A stretch of 41,080 nt of DNA. It comes from Geodermatophilus sp. DF01-2. Lineage in GTDB: Bacteria > Actinomycetota > Actinomycetes > Mycobacteriales > Geodermatophilaceae. The stretch covers positions 1-41,080 of the forward strand of contig NZ_SPQN01000030.1 in NCBI RefSeq assembly GCF_004571065.1, written 5' to 3'. The translations under genes were made by a program, and so were the position numbers. A model generated the notes under the pieces. The model did no database searches. It worked only from the letters and a program-made list of their open reading frames with translations, and was not told the DNA's origin. Below are positions 17,033 to 24,562 of the stretch, piece by piece; the first letter of the stretch is position 1; each line of letters opens with the position of its first letter.

Positions 17033-18057
17033 GACGGCACCTGCCGTCCTCGGGCCGCCGCCGCCAGCATCTCCTGCAGGCTCAGGCTGCGCTCCGCGCC
17101 CGGCTCGCCGTCGACGGCGAGCCGGGCGGCGCCGGCGTCGAGCATCTGCTCGAGCGCGGCGTACACCGTGGTCTCGGGCGGGACGCGCAGGGCCGGACCC
17201 GCTCCCGCACCGCCGCCGGCGCCCTCGAGGTCGCCGACGCGCAGCAGCCCGAGCCGGCGGATCGCAGCACCCGTGCCGACGAAGCTGCGCACGTAGTCGT
17301 CGGCGGGGTGACTGAGGATTTCCAGGGGCGTGGCGAACTGCGCGAGCTGGGAGCTCTCGCCGAAGATCGCGATCCGGTCGCCGAGCTTGAGGGCTTCGTC
17401 GATGTCATGGGTGACGAAGACGATCGTCTTGCGAATCCGCTGCTGCAGCTTGAGGAACTCGTCCTGCAGCCGTTCCCGGGTGATCGGGTCGATGGCTCCG
17501 AACGGCTCGTCCATGACCATGACCGGCGGGTCGGCCGCGAGCGCCCGGGCGACGCCGACGCGTTGCTGCTGCCCGCCGGAGAGCTGCTTGGGATAGCGCC
17601 GGCGGTACTGCGCCGGGTCCAGTCCGACGAGGTCGAGCAGCTCGTCGACCCGCGGCTCGATCCGCTTCTTGTCCCAGCCGAGCAGCTTGGGCACCAGACC
17701 GACGTTCTGGCTGATCGTCAGGTGCGGGATCAGCCCGACCTGCTGGATGACGTAGCCGATGTGCCGGCGCAGCTCGTCGGGATCGGTATGCGTCACGTCC
17801 CGGCCGTCGATCCAGATCTGCCCGGACGTGGGTTCGACCAGTCGGTTGATCATCCGCAGCGTCGTCGTCTTCCCGCAGCCGGACGGGCCCACGAAGACGA
17901 CGAACTCGCCGCGGCGGATCTCCATGTCGAGCGGTCGCACCGAGTCGGTGGACTGCCCGGGATAGCGCTTGCGGAGCCCCTCCAGCTTGATCATCACGTC
18001 GTTCGGAGGAGAGGCGCTGTCGAGGCGGAGAGCAGTGGAGCCGAAGGAATCAGACAC
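17029..18057 (-). CDS. OpuC-type ABC transporter ATP-binding protein
   Basis: A 342-residue ATPase. It shows Walker A GPSGCGKT, Q-loop (YVIQQVGLIPH), signature LSGGQQQR, Walker B VMVMDEPFGAID and H-loop VTHDIDEAL, all intact. The C-terminal ~80 residues follow a Gly-rich stretch (EGAGGGAGAG) and look like a single reduced CBS-like module, where betaine-transporter ATPases usually carry two CBS domains that sense ionic strength. Loss of a full CBS pair would suit an importer that is not osmotically gated (inference). The start is GTG 18057, overlapping the upstream permease by 8 nt; ATG codons downstream are possible starts. Confidence 0.92.
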   Translation of the reverse strand: MSDSFGSTALRLDSASPPNDVMIKLEGLRKRYPGQSTDSVRPLDMEIRRGEFVVFVGPSGCGKTTTLRMINRLVEPTSGQIWIDGRDVTHTDPDELRRHIGYVIQQVGLIPHLTISQNVGLVPKLLGWDKKRIEPRVDELLDLVGLDPAQYRRRYPKQLSGGQQQRVGVARALAADPPVMVMDEPFGAIDPITRERLQDEFLKLQQRIRKTIVFVTHDIDEALKLGDRIAIFGESSQLAQFATPLEILSHPADDYVRSFVGTGAAIRRLGLLRVGDLEGAGGGAGAGPALRVPPETTVYAALEQMLDAGAARLAVDGEPGAERSLSLQEMLAAAARGRQVPS

Positions 18058-18697
18058 GAAGACCTCGCGGTGTGGTGAGGCGGCGGGCCAGCACGAAGAG
18101 CAGATCGAGCACGAGGGCGACCAGCACCACGCCGACCACGCCGGCCAGTGCTTGGTTCAGGGCGTTCGCGCCGCCGATCCGGGCCAGGCCGCGGAAGATC
18201 AGTTCGCCGAGGCCGGGGCCGCGTACGGCGGCGGCGATGGCCGCGATCGCGACCACCATGATCGTCGACACCCGGATGCCGTTGAGGATCACCGGCCAGG
18301 CGAGGGGGAGCCGAATGGTGCGCAGGCGACCCCAGGAGTTCATTCCCATCCCCCGCGCGGCCTCGACAACCGCCGGGTCGACGGTCTCCAGTCCGGTCAC
18401 CGTGTTCCGCAGGATCGGGAAGATCGCGTAGACGGTCAGGGCGACGACGGTCGGGGCGAGCCCGAGGCCGAGGACCGGGATGAGCAGGCCGAAGAGGGCG
18501 AACGACGGCACCGTGAGCAGCGTGCCCGTGAAGGCCAGGAGCAGACGGCGCAGTCGTGGTGCCCGTTCGGTGGCGATTCCGAGACTGACTCCGATCACCG
18601 CCGCGACGGCGACGCTGAGCAGCACGACCTGCACGTGCTGCGTGGTGAGGAAGATGATCTGCTGGGCGTTGCGCGAGACGTACTCGAGGAACTCCAT
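18050..18697 (-). CDS. OpuC-type ABC transporter permease (first)
   Basis: A 215-residue inner-membrane permease with helices around residues 20-42, 50-75, 80-100, 145-165 and 180-205, and the coupling motif DPAVVEAARGMGMNSWGRLRTIRLPLAWPVI. Its length is that of the short OpuBB/OpuBD permeases. Start ATG 18697; it lies 12 bp after the hydrolase-like gene and overlaps the ATPase gene, so it belongs to the same transcript. Confidence 0.9.
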   Translation of the reverse strand: MEFLEYVSRNAQQIIFLTTQHVQVVLLSVAVAAVIGVSLGIATERAPRLRRLLLAFTGTLLTVPSFALFGLLIPVLGLGLAPTVVALTVYAIFPILRNTVTGLETVDPAVVEAARGMGMNSWGRLRTIRLPLAWPVILNGIRVSTIMVVAIAAIAAAVRGPGLGELIFRGLARIGGANALNQALAGVVGVVLVALVLDLLFVLARRLTTPRGLRV

Positions 18698-18709
18698 CAG
18701 CCCTCCCTG

Positions 18710-19627
18710 TCAGTCCGTTGCTGTCGGCTTCGTGGTGCTGAACGCCTTGGCGAGGAACTCGTCGACCAGGCTCATGACGTGCTGGAACGTGGGGTCCTCG
18801 TCGGCCATCCACTCGGTGTGCCCGCGGCCCTCCAGCAGCTCCAGGCGCTTCGGCTCGCCGGCGGCGTCGTACAGGGCCTGCGCCTCCTCGGCCCGGTGCA
18901 GCTGGTTCTCGGCGCCGTGCACGACGAGGACGGGCCTGGGCGCGATGCGGTGCACCACCTCGCCGGGGGCGAAGCGCAGCAGGTAGTCGGCGGACTCCAG
19001 CGTGACGCCCGAGCCGAAGCCGGATGCCTTGTACAGCTCCTCCCCGACGTATCCGTCGGTCCGCGTGTCGAGGTCGAGCCGGACGATGTCCCAGGGCGAG
19101 GTGATCTCCGACCGCCCGGTCGAGACGCGGTGTTCCCGGTCGGCGTCAACCCGCTTGAGCAGGCTGTTCCAGGAGTTGTCGTCGTGCATCTTCTGCGTCG
19201 ACCGGTATCCGTCCGCGATCCCGTTGGCGACGACCACCGCGCGGACCCGCGGGTCGTAAGCCGCCTCCGCCACGACCACGCCGCCACCCAGGCCCCAGCC
19301 CAGCAGGGCGACCCGCGTGGCGTCGAGGTCGGAGTGGGAGGTCACGCGGTCGACCGCGGCGCGGACGTCCTCGGCCCACTCCTGGGGCACCAGCCGACCC
19401 CGCTCGCCCTCACTGAACCCGAAACCCCGGTAGTCGAAGGCGAGGACGGCGTAACCGCGGCGCGTGAGGGCCCGCGCGAACCGCTCGGGGTGGATGATCT
19501 TCAGGCCCTGGTAGCCGCTGGCCGGGACTACGACCGGGTACGGCCCGCGGGAGTCCCCGTCAGGCAGGTGCAGGTCGGCGTCGAGCCGGAACCCGTTGCT
19601 GAAGAAGGGCAGGTGGACAGTGCGCAC
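18710..19627 (-). CDS. Alpha/beta-hydrolase-fold protein with the nucleophile position changed to Gly
   Basis: A 305-residue protein with the overall alpha/beta hydrolase layout: the oxyanion-like VVVPASGYQG, FDYRGFGFSEG after the second strand, an elbow, and a C-terminal GRGHTEWM with the usual catalytic His (His270). The elbow reads LLGWGLGGG, so the nucleophile Ser or Cys expected at residue 112 is Gly. The acid strand reads VVHGAENQLHRAEE, with Glu240/Asn241 where Asp is normal. It is therefore unlikely to be a classical serine hydrolase; it may be a non-hydrolytic enzyme or binding protein. Start GTG 19627 with GGAGAT upstream. It is the second gene of the accessory operon, just after the IclR gene. 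Confidence 0.8.
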   Translation of the reverse strand: MRTVHLPFFSNGFRLDADLHLPDGDSRGPYPVVVPASGYQGLKIIHPERFARALTRRGYAVLAFDYRGFGFSEGERGRLVPQEWAEDVRAAVDRVTSHSDLDATRVALLGWGLGGGVVVAEAAYDPRVRAVVVANGIADGYRSTQKMHDDNSWNSLLKRVDADREHRVSTGRSEITSPWDIVRLDLDTRTDGYVGEELYKASGFGSGVTLESADYLLRFAPGEVVHRIAPRPVLVVHGAENQLHRAEEAQALYDAAGEPKRLELLEGRGHTEWMADEDPTFQHVMSLVDEFLAKAFSTTKPTATD

Positions 19628-19696
19628 GTGATCTCCAAGGAGGTGTGTCGGGTGTTGCGGGGGCAGTGAGGGCGCGCGAAGTGGCGGCGGCCCGCC

Positions 19697-20485
19697 TCAG
19701 GGCGCGGGGGCCGATGTGATCCGGGACAGGTGGGACGCGGCCGCGGCGACCTGCTGGCCGACCGCAGGCAGCCGGTCGCGCAGCCGGTAGGCGGGTGCGG
19801 ACACGTTCAGGGCCGCTACGATGCGGCCGCGGAAGTCCCGGACGGGAGCCCCGGCGGCGACCAGCTCCGCATCGAACTCGCCGTCTGCCAGGGCGAAGCC
19901 CCGGGCCCGAGCCTCGTGCAGCCGCTGGAGCAGCTCCTTGGCGCTGCGCGGGGTTCGAGGGCCTGACGCGCCCGGCGGGGGACCGCCGTCGAAGAGGCGC
20001 CGCACGTCGTCGTCCGAGTGGTCGAACAGCAGCGCCCGACCCGACGCGGTGCAGTGGATGGGGGCGCTGCGACCCACCCAGCCGACGGCCTGGATCATCT
20101 GACGGGAACTCTCCGACAGGATGGTGAGCACCTCGCCGCCGCGCAGCACGCTGAGGTGCACGCGCTCGCCGGTGACAGTCGAGAGTCGGTGCATGACCGG
20201 GGGTGCGAGCAGCAGGAGCCGTTGATCGCCAGCGCGGGCGGCGAGGGTGAACAGGCGCCAGCCCAGCCGGTGCCGCCCGTCCTCGCTCCGCTCGACCAGA
20301 CCCAGCTCGACCAGCGGGCGCAGCTGGCGAGACGCGATCGATTTGTCCCGCCCGATCTCCTGCGCGAGCTCCGCGACGGTGAAGCCCGAGCCGCTGGCGC
20401 CGTCGTCCGCGATCCCGGCGACAGCCTCGAGCATCGCGAGCACCTTGCCCGCTGCCGTCTTGTCCGTGTCGTCCACATCACACAC
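19697..20485 (-). CDS. IclR family transcriptional regulator
   Basis: A regulator of about 262 residues. Residues about 10-75 form the winged HTH (KTAAGKVLAMLEAVAG then FTVAELAQEIGRDKSIASRQLRPLVELGLV), followed by the IclR effector-binding domain (VHLSVLRGGEVLTIL; IHCTASGRALLF; the Gly-Ala loop GAPVRDFRGRIVAALNVSAP). GTG 20485 or GTG 20476 are the plausible starts; neither has a Shine-Dalgarno, so the N-terminus is uncertain by a few residues. An inverted repeat just upstream (20505-20533) is a likely operator. As first gene of the minus-strand run it probably controls the whole operon in response to the imported compound or an intermediate. Confidence 0.88.
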   Translation of the reverse strand: MCDVDDTDKTAAGKVLAMLEAVAGIADDGASGSGFTVAELAQEIGRDKSIASRQLRPLVELGLVERSEDGRHRLGWRLFTLAARAGDQRLLLLAPPVMHRLSTVTGERVHLSVLRGGEVLTILSESSRQMIQAVGWVGRSAPIHCTASGRALLFDHSDDDVRRLFDGGPPPGASGPRTPRSAKELLQRLHEARARGFALADGEFDAELVAAGAPVRDFRGRIVAALNVSAPAYRLRDRLPAVGQQVAAAASHLSRITSAPAP

Positions 20486-20504
20486 GCTGATGGGGCTGGT
20501 CGAC

Positions 20505-20533
20505 GAATGCAATCTGCCGATGCATTCATTGCA
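20505..20533. promoter_or_regulatory. Candidate IclR operator upstream of the accessory operon
   Basis: Two nested perfect inverted repeats occur 20-50 bp upstream of the iclR start: GAATGCA (20505-20511) with TGCATTC (20521-20527), and TGCAAT (20508-20513) with ATTGCA (20528-20533). A weak minus-strand promoter (TTGCAA, 17 bp, TGCATT) overlaps them. This AT-richer patch stands out in very GC-rich surroundings. Assignment to this IclR protein is inference. Confidence 0.5.
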
Positions 20534-20802
20534 ACGCCACAGCGCCCCACAGCTGCCCTGCGTCGGCACCGGGACCGCTGCGCCCACCGCCTTGCCGGCG
20601 AGCAGGGGGACGCCCTGCTGTGCCGGACTTCGGGGGCAGGCATGACCCACATCCCCTCCTGCTCCCGACAGCTGCCGGTCGCGCGGTGCGGCCGCCGGGG
20701 ACAAGTTGGGCCGAAGGCCCATCACCCAGTGGCGCGAAGCGCCCTTCCGGCGGGGTGGCGGAGCCGCGATCATCGAGGCAGGGAGCAGTACCACTCGCTG
20801 GG
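20534..20802. other. Gene-poor stretch upstream of the accessory operon
   Basis: No convincing gene. It holds two small adjacent hairpins on either side of ATCACCCAGT: GGGCC-GAA-GGCCC (about 20711-20723) and GGCGC-GAA-GCGCC (about 20734-20746). It may be the remnant of an insertion or a structured untranslated region. Confidence 0.35.
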
Positions 20803-21144
20803 CTACGCGGCGGGTCCCTGGCCCGAATGGTCCGGGATGGGGCCAGCGGCGGTCCGCTGCCGGGCCGTGCTTCTGCGTGCCTTGGGTGCTCTTGCCGCGG
20901 GAGCGACCGTGGGTGCGCCGGGCGGGGTGTCGAGGCCGAGCTTGCGCAGGTACTCGGGGCTCCATCCGCTGTTCTCCGCGGTTGCGTGGGCGGTGGCGTC
21001 GGCTCGTTCGGCCTGCTCCAGTGCGGTCCGGGCGTCGATGACTGCCTGGCGCGTCTGGGTCAGGTGACGGACGGCGGTCACGCGGTTGTCGAGCAGGGCG
21101 TGGGCCTTCTGCTCGGGGTCCTCGGTGATGGCGGGCGTGGTCAT
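20803..21144 (-). CDS. Small unknown protein with coiled-coil core and basic tail
   Basis: A 113-residue protein that I cannot assign. From ATG 21144 it reads MTTPAITEDPEQKAHALLDN, then a charged helical stretch with heptad character (RHLTQTRQAVIDARTALEQAERADATAHA), a WSPEYLRKLGL segment, and a Pro/Ala/Arg-rich C-terminal tail. No signal peptide or membrane segment is seen. Small proteins of this build are frequent near integrated elements in actinobacteria, so it may be a leftover of the event that brought in the neighbouring operon (inference). An imperfect inverted repeat (21181-21190 with 21194-21203) lies about 40 bp upstream and could be an operator. Whether it is translated is not certain. 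Confidence 0.6.
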   Translation of the reverse strand: MTTPAITEDPEQKAHALLDNRVTAVRHLTQTRQAVIDARTALEQAERADATAHATAENSGWSPEYLRKLGLDTPPGAPTVAPAARAPKARRSTARQRTAAGPIPDHSGQGPAA

Positions 21145-21346
21145 GGCGTCGCACTGGTGCGCGGGTCCAGGACCGACCCCGATGGATGCGCGCCGCACCC
21201 ATCTGCATGGGCGTCCGGGAGCAAGCTGTGCGGGCAGGTCCGCCAACCTTGGCCGCGTTGTCACCAGCGCACTCCACTCCGCAAGGTGCTTTGGGACGCG
21301 CGGCCCGGTTTCCGGTGCTGTCAGCAGGCCGTGGTCTCATCGGCCC

Positions 21347-24300
21347 GTGGTGCAGCGGGGTGGTGGACGGGCGGCTGCTCTCGATGGTGGCGTGGGCTCG
21401 GGTGCGCCGGTCTACCGACTCGTGCAGGGCGAGCCGGTCGCGGCCGCGCGTCCGCGGCTGGACCGCACGCAGCAGGCCGTCGTCGACCACCCTGGCGGCC
21501 CGCTGCTGGTTCTCGCCGGCCCCGGCACCGGCAAGACGACGACGATCGTCGAGGCCGTCGCCGCGCGCATCGAAAGGGGAGTGGACCCCGAACAGATCCT
21601 GGTCCTGACCTTCAGCCGCAAGGCCGCCGCCGAGCTGCGCACCCGCATCACCGGCCGGGTGGCGCGCACCATTCGTGAGCCGCTGGCCCGCACCTTCCAC
21701 TCCTACGCCTACGGCGTCCTGCGTCGCGCCGCGCTGCTGCACGGTGAGCCTCCGCCCCGGCTGCTCACCGCCGCCGAGCAGGACGCCGTCGTCGCCTCGC
21801 TGCTGCGCGGTGACCTCGAGGGCGAGGGCGCCGTGCGCTGGCCCGAGGACCTCGCGCCGGCGCTGGCCACCAACGCCTTCCGCGGCGAGCTGCGCGACCT
21901 CCTGCTGCGTGCCACCGAGCGCGGGGTGCCCGCGGCGCAGCTGGCGGCGTGGGGCCGGGAGACCGGACGCGAGCACTGGCTCCACGCGGCGGCGTTCGCC
22001 GAGCAGTACGAGGCGGTCACCGCCTTCGCCACCGCGGCGCGCGGCGACTCCTCCGGGTACGACCCGGCCGAGCTGGTCCGCCAGGCCATCCTCGAGCTCA
22101 CCGACGACCCCGACCTGTTGCGTCAGGAGCGCGAGCGCGCCCGCTGGCTGTTCGTCGACGAGTACCAGGACACCGACCCCGCCCAGGTCGAACTGCTCGA
22201 GCTGCTCGCCGGCGGAGGCGGCGACCTGGTCGCGGTCGGCGACCCCGACCAGGCGATCTACGCCTTCCGCGGCGCCGAGCCGCGCGGCATCGTCGAGTTC
22301 CCCGACCGGTTCCGGCACGTCGACGGGCGGCCCGCCGACCGGGTCTCCCTCGGCGTCTGCCGCCGGTCGGGCGCCGAATTGCTGCAGATCAGCCGCAAGG
22401 TCGCCGAGGGGCTGCCCGGTCCGGCCCAGCACCGGCGACTGCAGCCCGTGGACGGGGCCGACGACGGCACCGCCGAGGTGCACGTCTTCGGATCGGCCGC
22501 GGTCGAGGCCGCCTACCTCGCGGACGTCCTGCGCCGCGCGCACCTGCTCGACGGGGTGCCGTGGTCGCAGATGGCGGTCGTCGTCCGGACGGCGATGGCG
22601 CTGGGGCCGCTGCGTCGGGCGCTGACCTCCGCCGGCGTCCCGGTGGCCGTCTCCGCCGACGACCTGCCGCTGGCCGCCCAGCCCGCCGTGGCGCCCTTCC
22701 TCTCCGCGCTCGACGCCCTGCTGCCCGGCACCGACGGCACACCCGCGGGTCTGGACGAGCCGGCGGCCGAGGCGCTGCTGGCCTCGCCGCTGGGCGGCGC
22801 CACGGTGCTCGACCTGCGCCGGCTGCGCCGCGCGGTCCGCATCGCCCTGGCCCAGCAGGGCGTGGACGCCGCCGAGCGCGGTGCCCCGCTGGCGACCGCG
22901 GTCACCGACGAGCTGCTGCTGGAGACGCTGCCCGAGCACGTGGCCCGCCCCGCGCTGCGGGTGGCCGGCGTCCTCGCCGTGGGGCGGGCCGCGCTCGCGC
23001 ACGACGGCAGCACCGAGGACGTGCTGTGGGCGATGTGGCAGCGCAGCGGACTGGCCGGCCGGTGGGCGCGGGCCAGCGCTGCCGGTGGGCCGGCCGGAGC
23101 CGTCGCCGACCGCGACCTCGACGCCGTCGTCGCGCTGTTCGACGCCGCCGCCGGCTTCGTCGACCGGTTGCCCTCGGCCGACGTCCGGGCATTCGTCGAG
23201 CACCTCTCCGCCCAGGAGCTGCCCGGCGACACCGGCGCGGCGCGGGCCTCGGCCGACGAGACGGTCCGGCTGCTGACCGCGCACGCGTCCAAGGGCCTGG
23301 AGTGGGACGTCGTCTGCGTGGCCGGCGTGCAGGAGGGCGTGTGGCCGGACCTGCGGGAGCGCGCCACGCTGCTCGGCACCGAGGACCTCGTGGAGCTGGC
23401 CGCCGGCATCGACGGCGCCGCGGTCGACCGGCGCACGCTGGCCCTCGCCGAGGAGCGGCGGCTCTTCTACGTCGCCTGCACCCGGGCCCGCCGTCGACTG
23501 GTGGTCACCGCCGTCCAGGGCGCGCTGGACGGCGCCGAGGCCGGGGCGACCGCCTCGCGCTTCCTCGACCTGGTGGTGCCACCTCCGGACGACGGCCGTC
23601 CGCTGACCGAGCTGCCCCGCTCGCTCACCCTGCCCGCGCTCGTCGCCGACCTGCGCCGCGCGGTCGCCGATCCGCACACCCCGCCCGCCCGTCGCTCGGC
23701 CGCCGCGGCCGTGCTGCGCCGGCTGGCCGAGGAGGGCGTGCCGGGCGCCGCGCCCCGGCACTGGTGGGGCCTGGCCCCGCTGTCGGACGACGCGCCGCTG
23801 GTGCCCGTCGACGCCACCGTCCGGGTGCGGCCTTCGGCGATCGAGACGTTCCAGCGCTGCCCGCTGCGCTGGGTGCTGGGCGCGGTCGGGGCCGAGGCCT
23901 CGCCGGACGCCACCCGCACCGTCGGCTCGGCGGTGCACGCGGTGGCCCAGCAGGTCGCGGAGGGGCTGCCGCCCGCCGAGGCGCCCGACGCGCTGGCCGC
24001 CGAGCTCGACCAGCTCGACCTCGGCCCGGGCTGGTCCGACCAGCGCCAGCGGGCCACCGCCCAGCAGATGCTCGAGCGGTTTCTGCGCTGGCACGCGGCC
24101 AACCGGCGTGAGCTGGTCGCCGCGGAGGCGGACTTCGACGTCACCGTCGGTCGGGCCCGGCTGCGCGGGCAGGTCGACCGGCTCGAGCGCGACGCCGAGA
24201 GCCGGCTGGTCGTCGTCGACCTCAAGACGGGCAGGACCGCGGCCAAGGACGTCGAGACCCACGGGCAGCTGGCCGCCTACCAGGTCGCCGTCGTCGCCGG

Positions 24301-24562
24301 TGGCTTCGGCGACCACGGCACCGTGCCCGGCGGCGCGGCGCTGCTGCAGGTCGGCACCGGCGCCAAGGCCAAGGAGCAGCAGCAGGAGCCGCTGCCGGCC
24401 GACGTCCCGCTGGAGCAGACCACGGCCGGCGAGCTGATCGCCGCGGTCGGGGAAGGCATGGGTGCGGGCGCGTTCGAGGTGCGCACCGGCACCCACTGCC
24501 AGCGCTGCCCGGCCCGGCGCAGCTGCCCGCTGCACGAGCGCGGCCGGCAGGTGACCGGGTGA
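21347..24562 (+). CDS. adnA: AdnA-type ATP-dependent helicase/nuclease subunit
   Basis: Subunit of the AdnAB motor-nuclease, the mycobacterial-type machine that resects double-strand breaks. With GTG 21347 it has 1071 residues (mycobacterial AdnA is about 1055). SF1 helicase motifs are Walker A AGPGTGKT (Lys63), FVDEYQDTD (Asp271-Glu272), GDPDQAIYAFRG, TAHASKGLEWD and LFYVACTRARR. The C-terminal RecB-like nuclease has GQVDRLE and VVDLKTG (Asp958, Lys960). Cys838 (QRCPLRW) with Cys1051, Cys1054 and Cys1060 (CQRCPARRSC) resembles an AddB-type Fe-S staple. GTG 21392 is an alternative start. The stop overlaps the next start (TGATG), fitting a 1:1 heterodimer. Confidence 0.93.
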   Translation: MVQRGGGRAAALDGGVGSGAPVYRLVQGEPVAAARPRLDRTQQAVVDHPGGPLLVLAGPGTGKTTTIVEAVAARIERGVDPEQILVLTFSRKAAAELRTRITGRVARTIREPLARTFHSYAYGVLRRAALLHGEPPPRLLTAAEQDAVVASLLRGDLEGEGAVRWPEDLAPALATNAFRGELRDLLLRATERGVPAAQLAAWGRETGREHWLHAAAFAEQYEAVTAFATAARGDSSGYDPAELVRQAILELTDDPDLLRQERERARWLFVDEYQDTDPAQVELLELLAGGGGDLVAVGDPDQAIYAFRGAEPRGIVEFPDRFRHVDGRPADRVSLGVCRRSGAELLQISRKVAEGLPGPAQHRRLQPVDGADDGTAEVHVFGSAAVEAAYLADVLRRAHLLDGVPWSQMAVVVRTAMALGPLRRALTSAGVPVAVSADDLPLAAQPAVAPFLSALDALLPGTDGTPAGLDEPAAEALLASPLGGATVLDLRRLRRAVRIALAQQGVDAAERGAPLATAVTDELLLETLPEHVARPALRVAGVLAVGRAALAHDGSTEDVLWAMWQRSGLAGRWARASAAGGPAGAVADRDLDAVVALFDAAAGFVDRLPSADVRAFVEHLSAQELPGDTGAARASADETVRLLTAHASKGLEWDVVCVAGVQEGVWPDLRERATLLGTEDLVELAAGIDGAAVDRRTLALAEERRLFYVACTRARRRLVVTAVQGALDGAEAGATASRFLDLVVPPPDDGRPLTELPRSLTLPALVADLRRAVADPHTPPARRSAAAAVLRRLAEEGVPGAAPRHWWGLAPLSDDAPLVPVDATVRVRPSAIETFQRCPLRWVLGAVGAEASPDATRTVGSAVHAVAQQVAEGLPPAEAPDALAAELDQLDLGPGWSDQRQRATAQQMLERFLRWHAANRRELVAAEADFDVTVGRARLRGQVDRLERDAESRLVVVDLKTGRTAAKDVETHGQLAAYQVAVVAGGFGDHGTVPGGAALLQVGTGAKAKEQQQEPLPADVPLEQTTAGELIAAVGEGMGAGAFEVRTGTHCQRCPARRSCPLHERGRQVTG

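Noticed and set aside
15274-18697. Osmoprotectant (glycine betaine) uptake system
   Set aside because: The transporter family fits, but it is embedded in one transcript with an IclR regulator and four degradative-type enzymes, and the ATPase lacks a full CBS pair; a catabolic role is favoured.
17969-19669. Long plus-strand open frame across the transporter genes
   Set aside because: Antisense of the permease and hydrolase-like genes, which have clear family motifs on the minus strand.
9171-21346. Integrase, transposase or flanking direct repeats marking a mobile element
   Set aside because: None seen at either edge; acquisition is inferred from broken gene order and the absence of the hairpin element, not from mobility genes.
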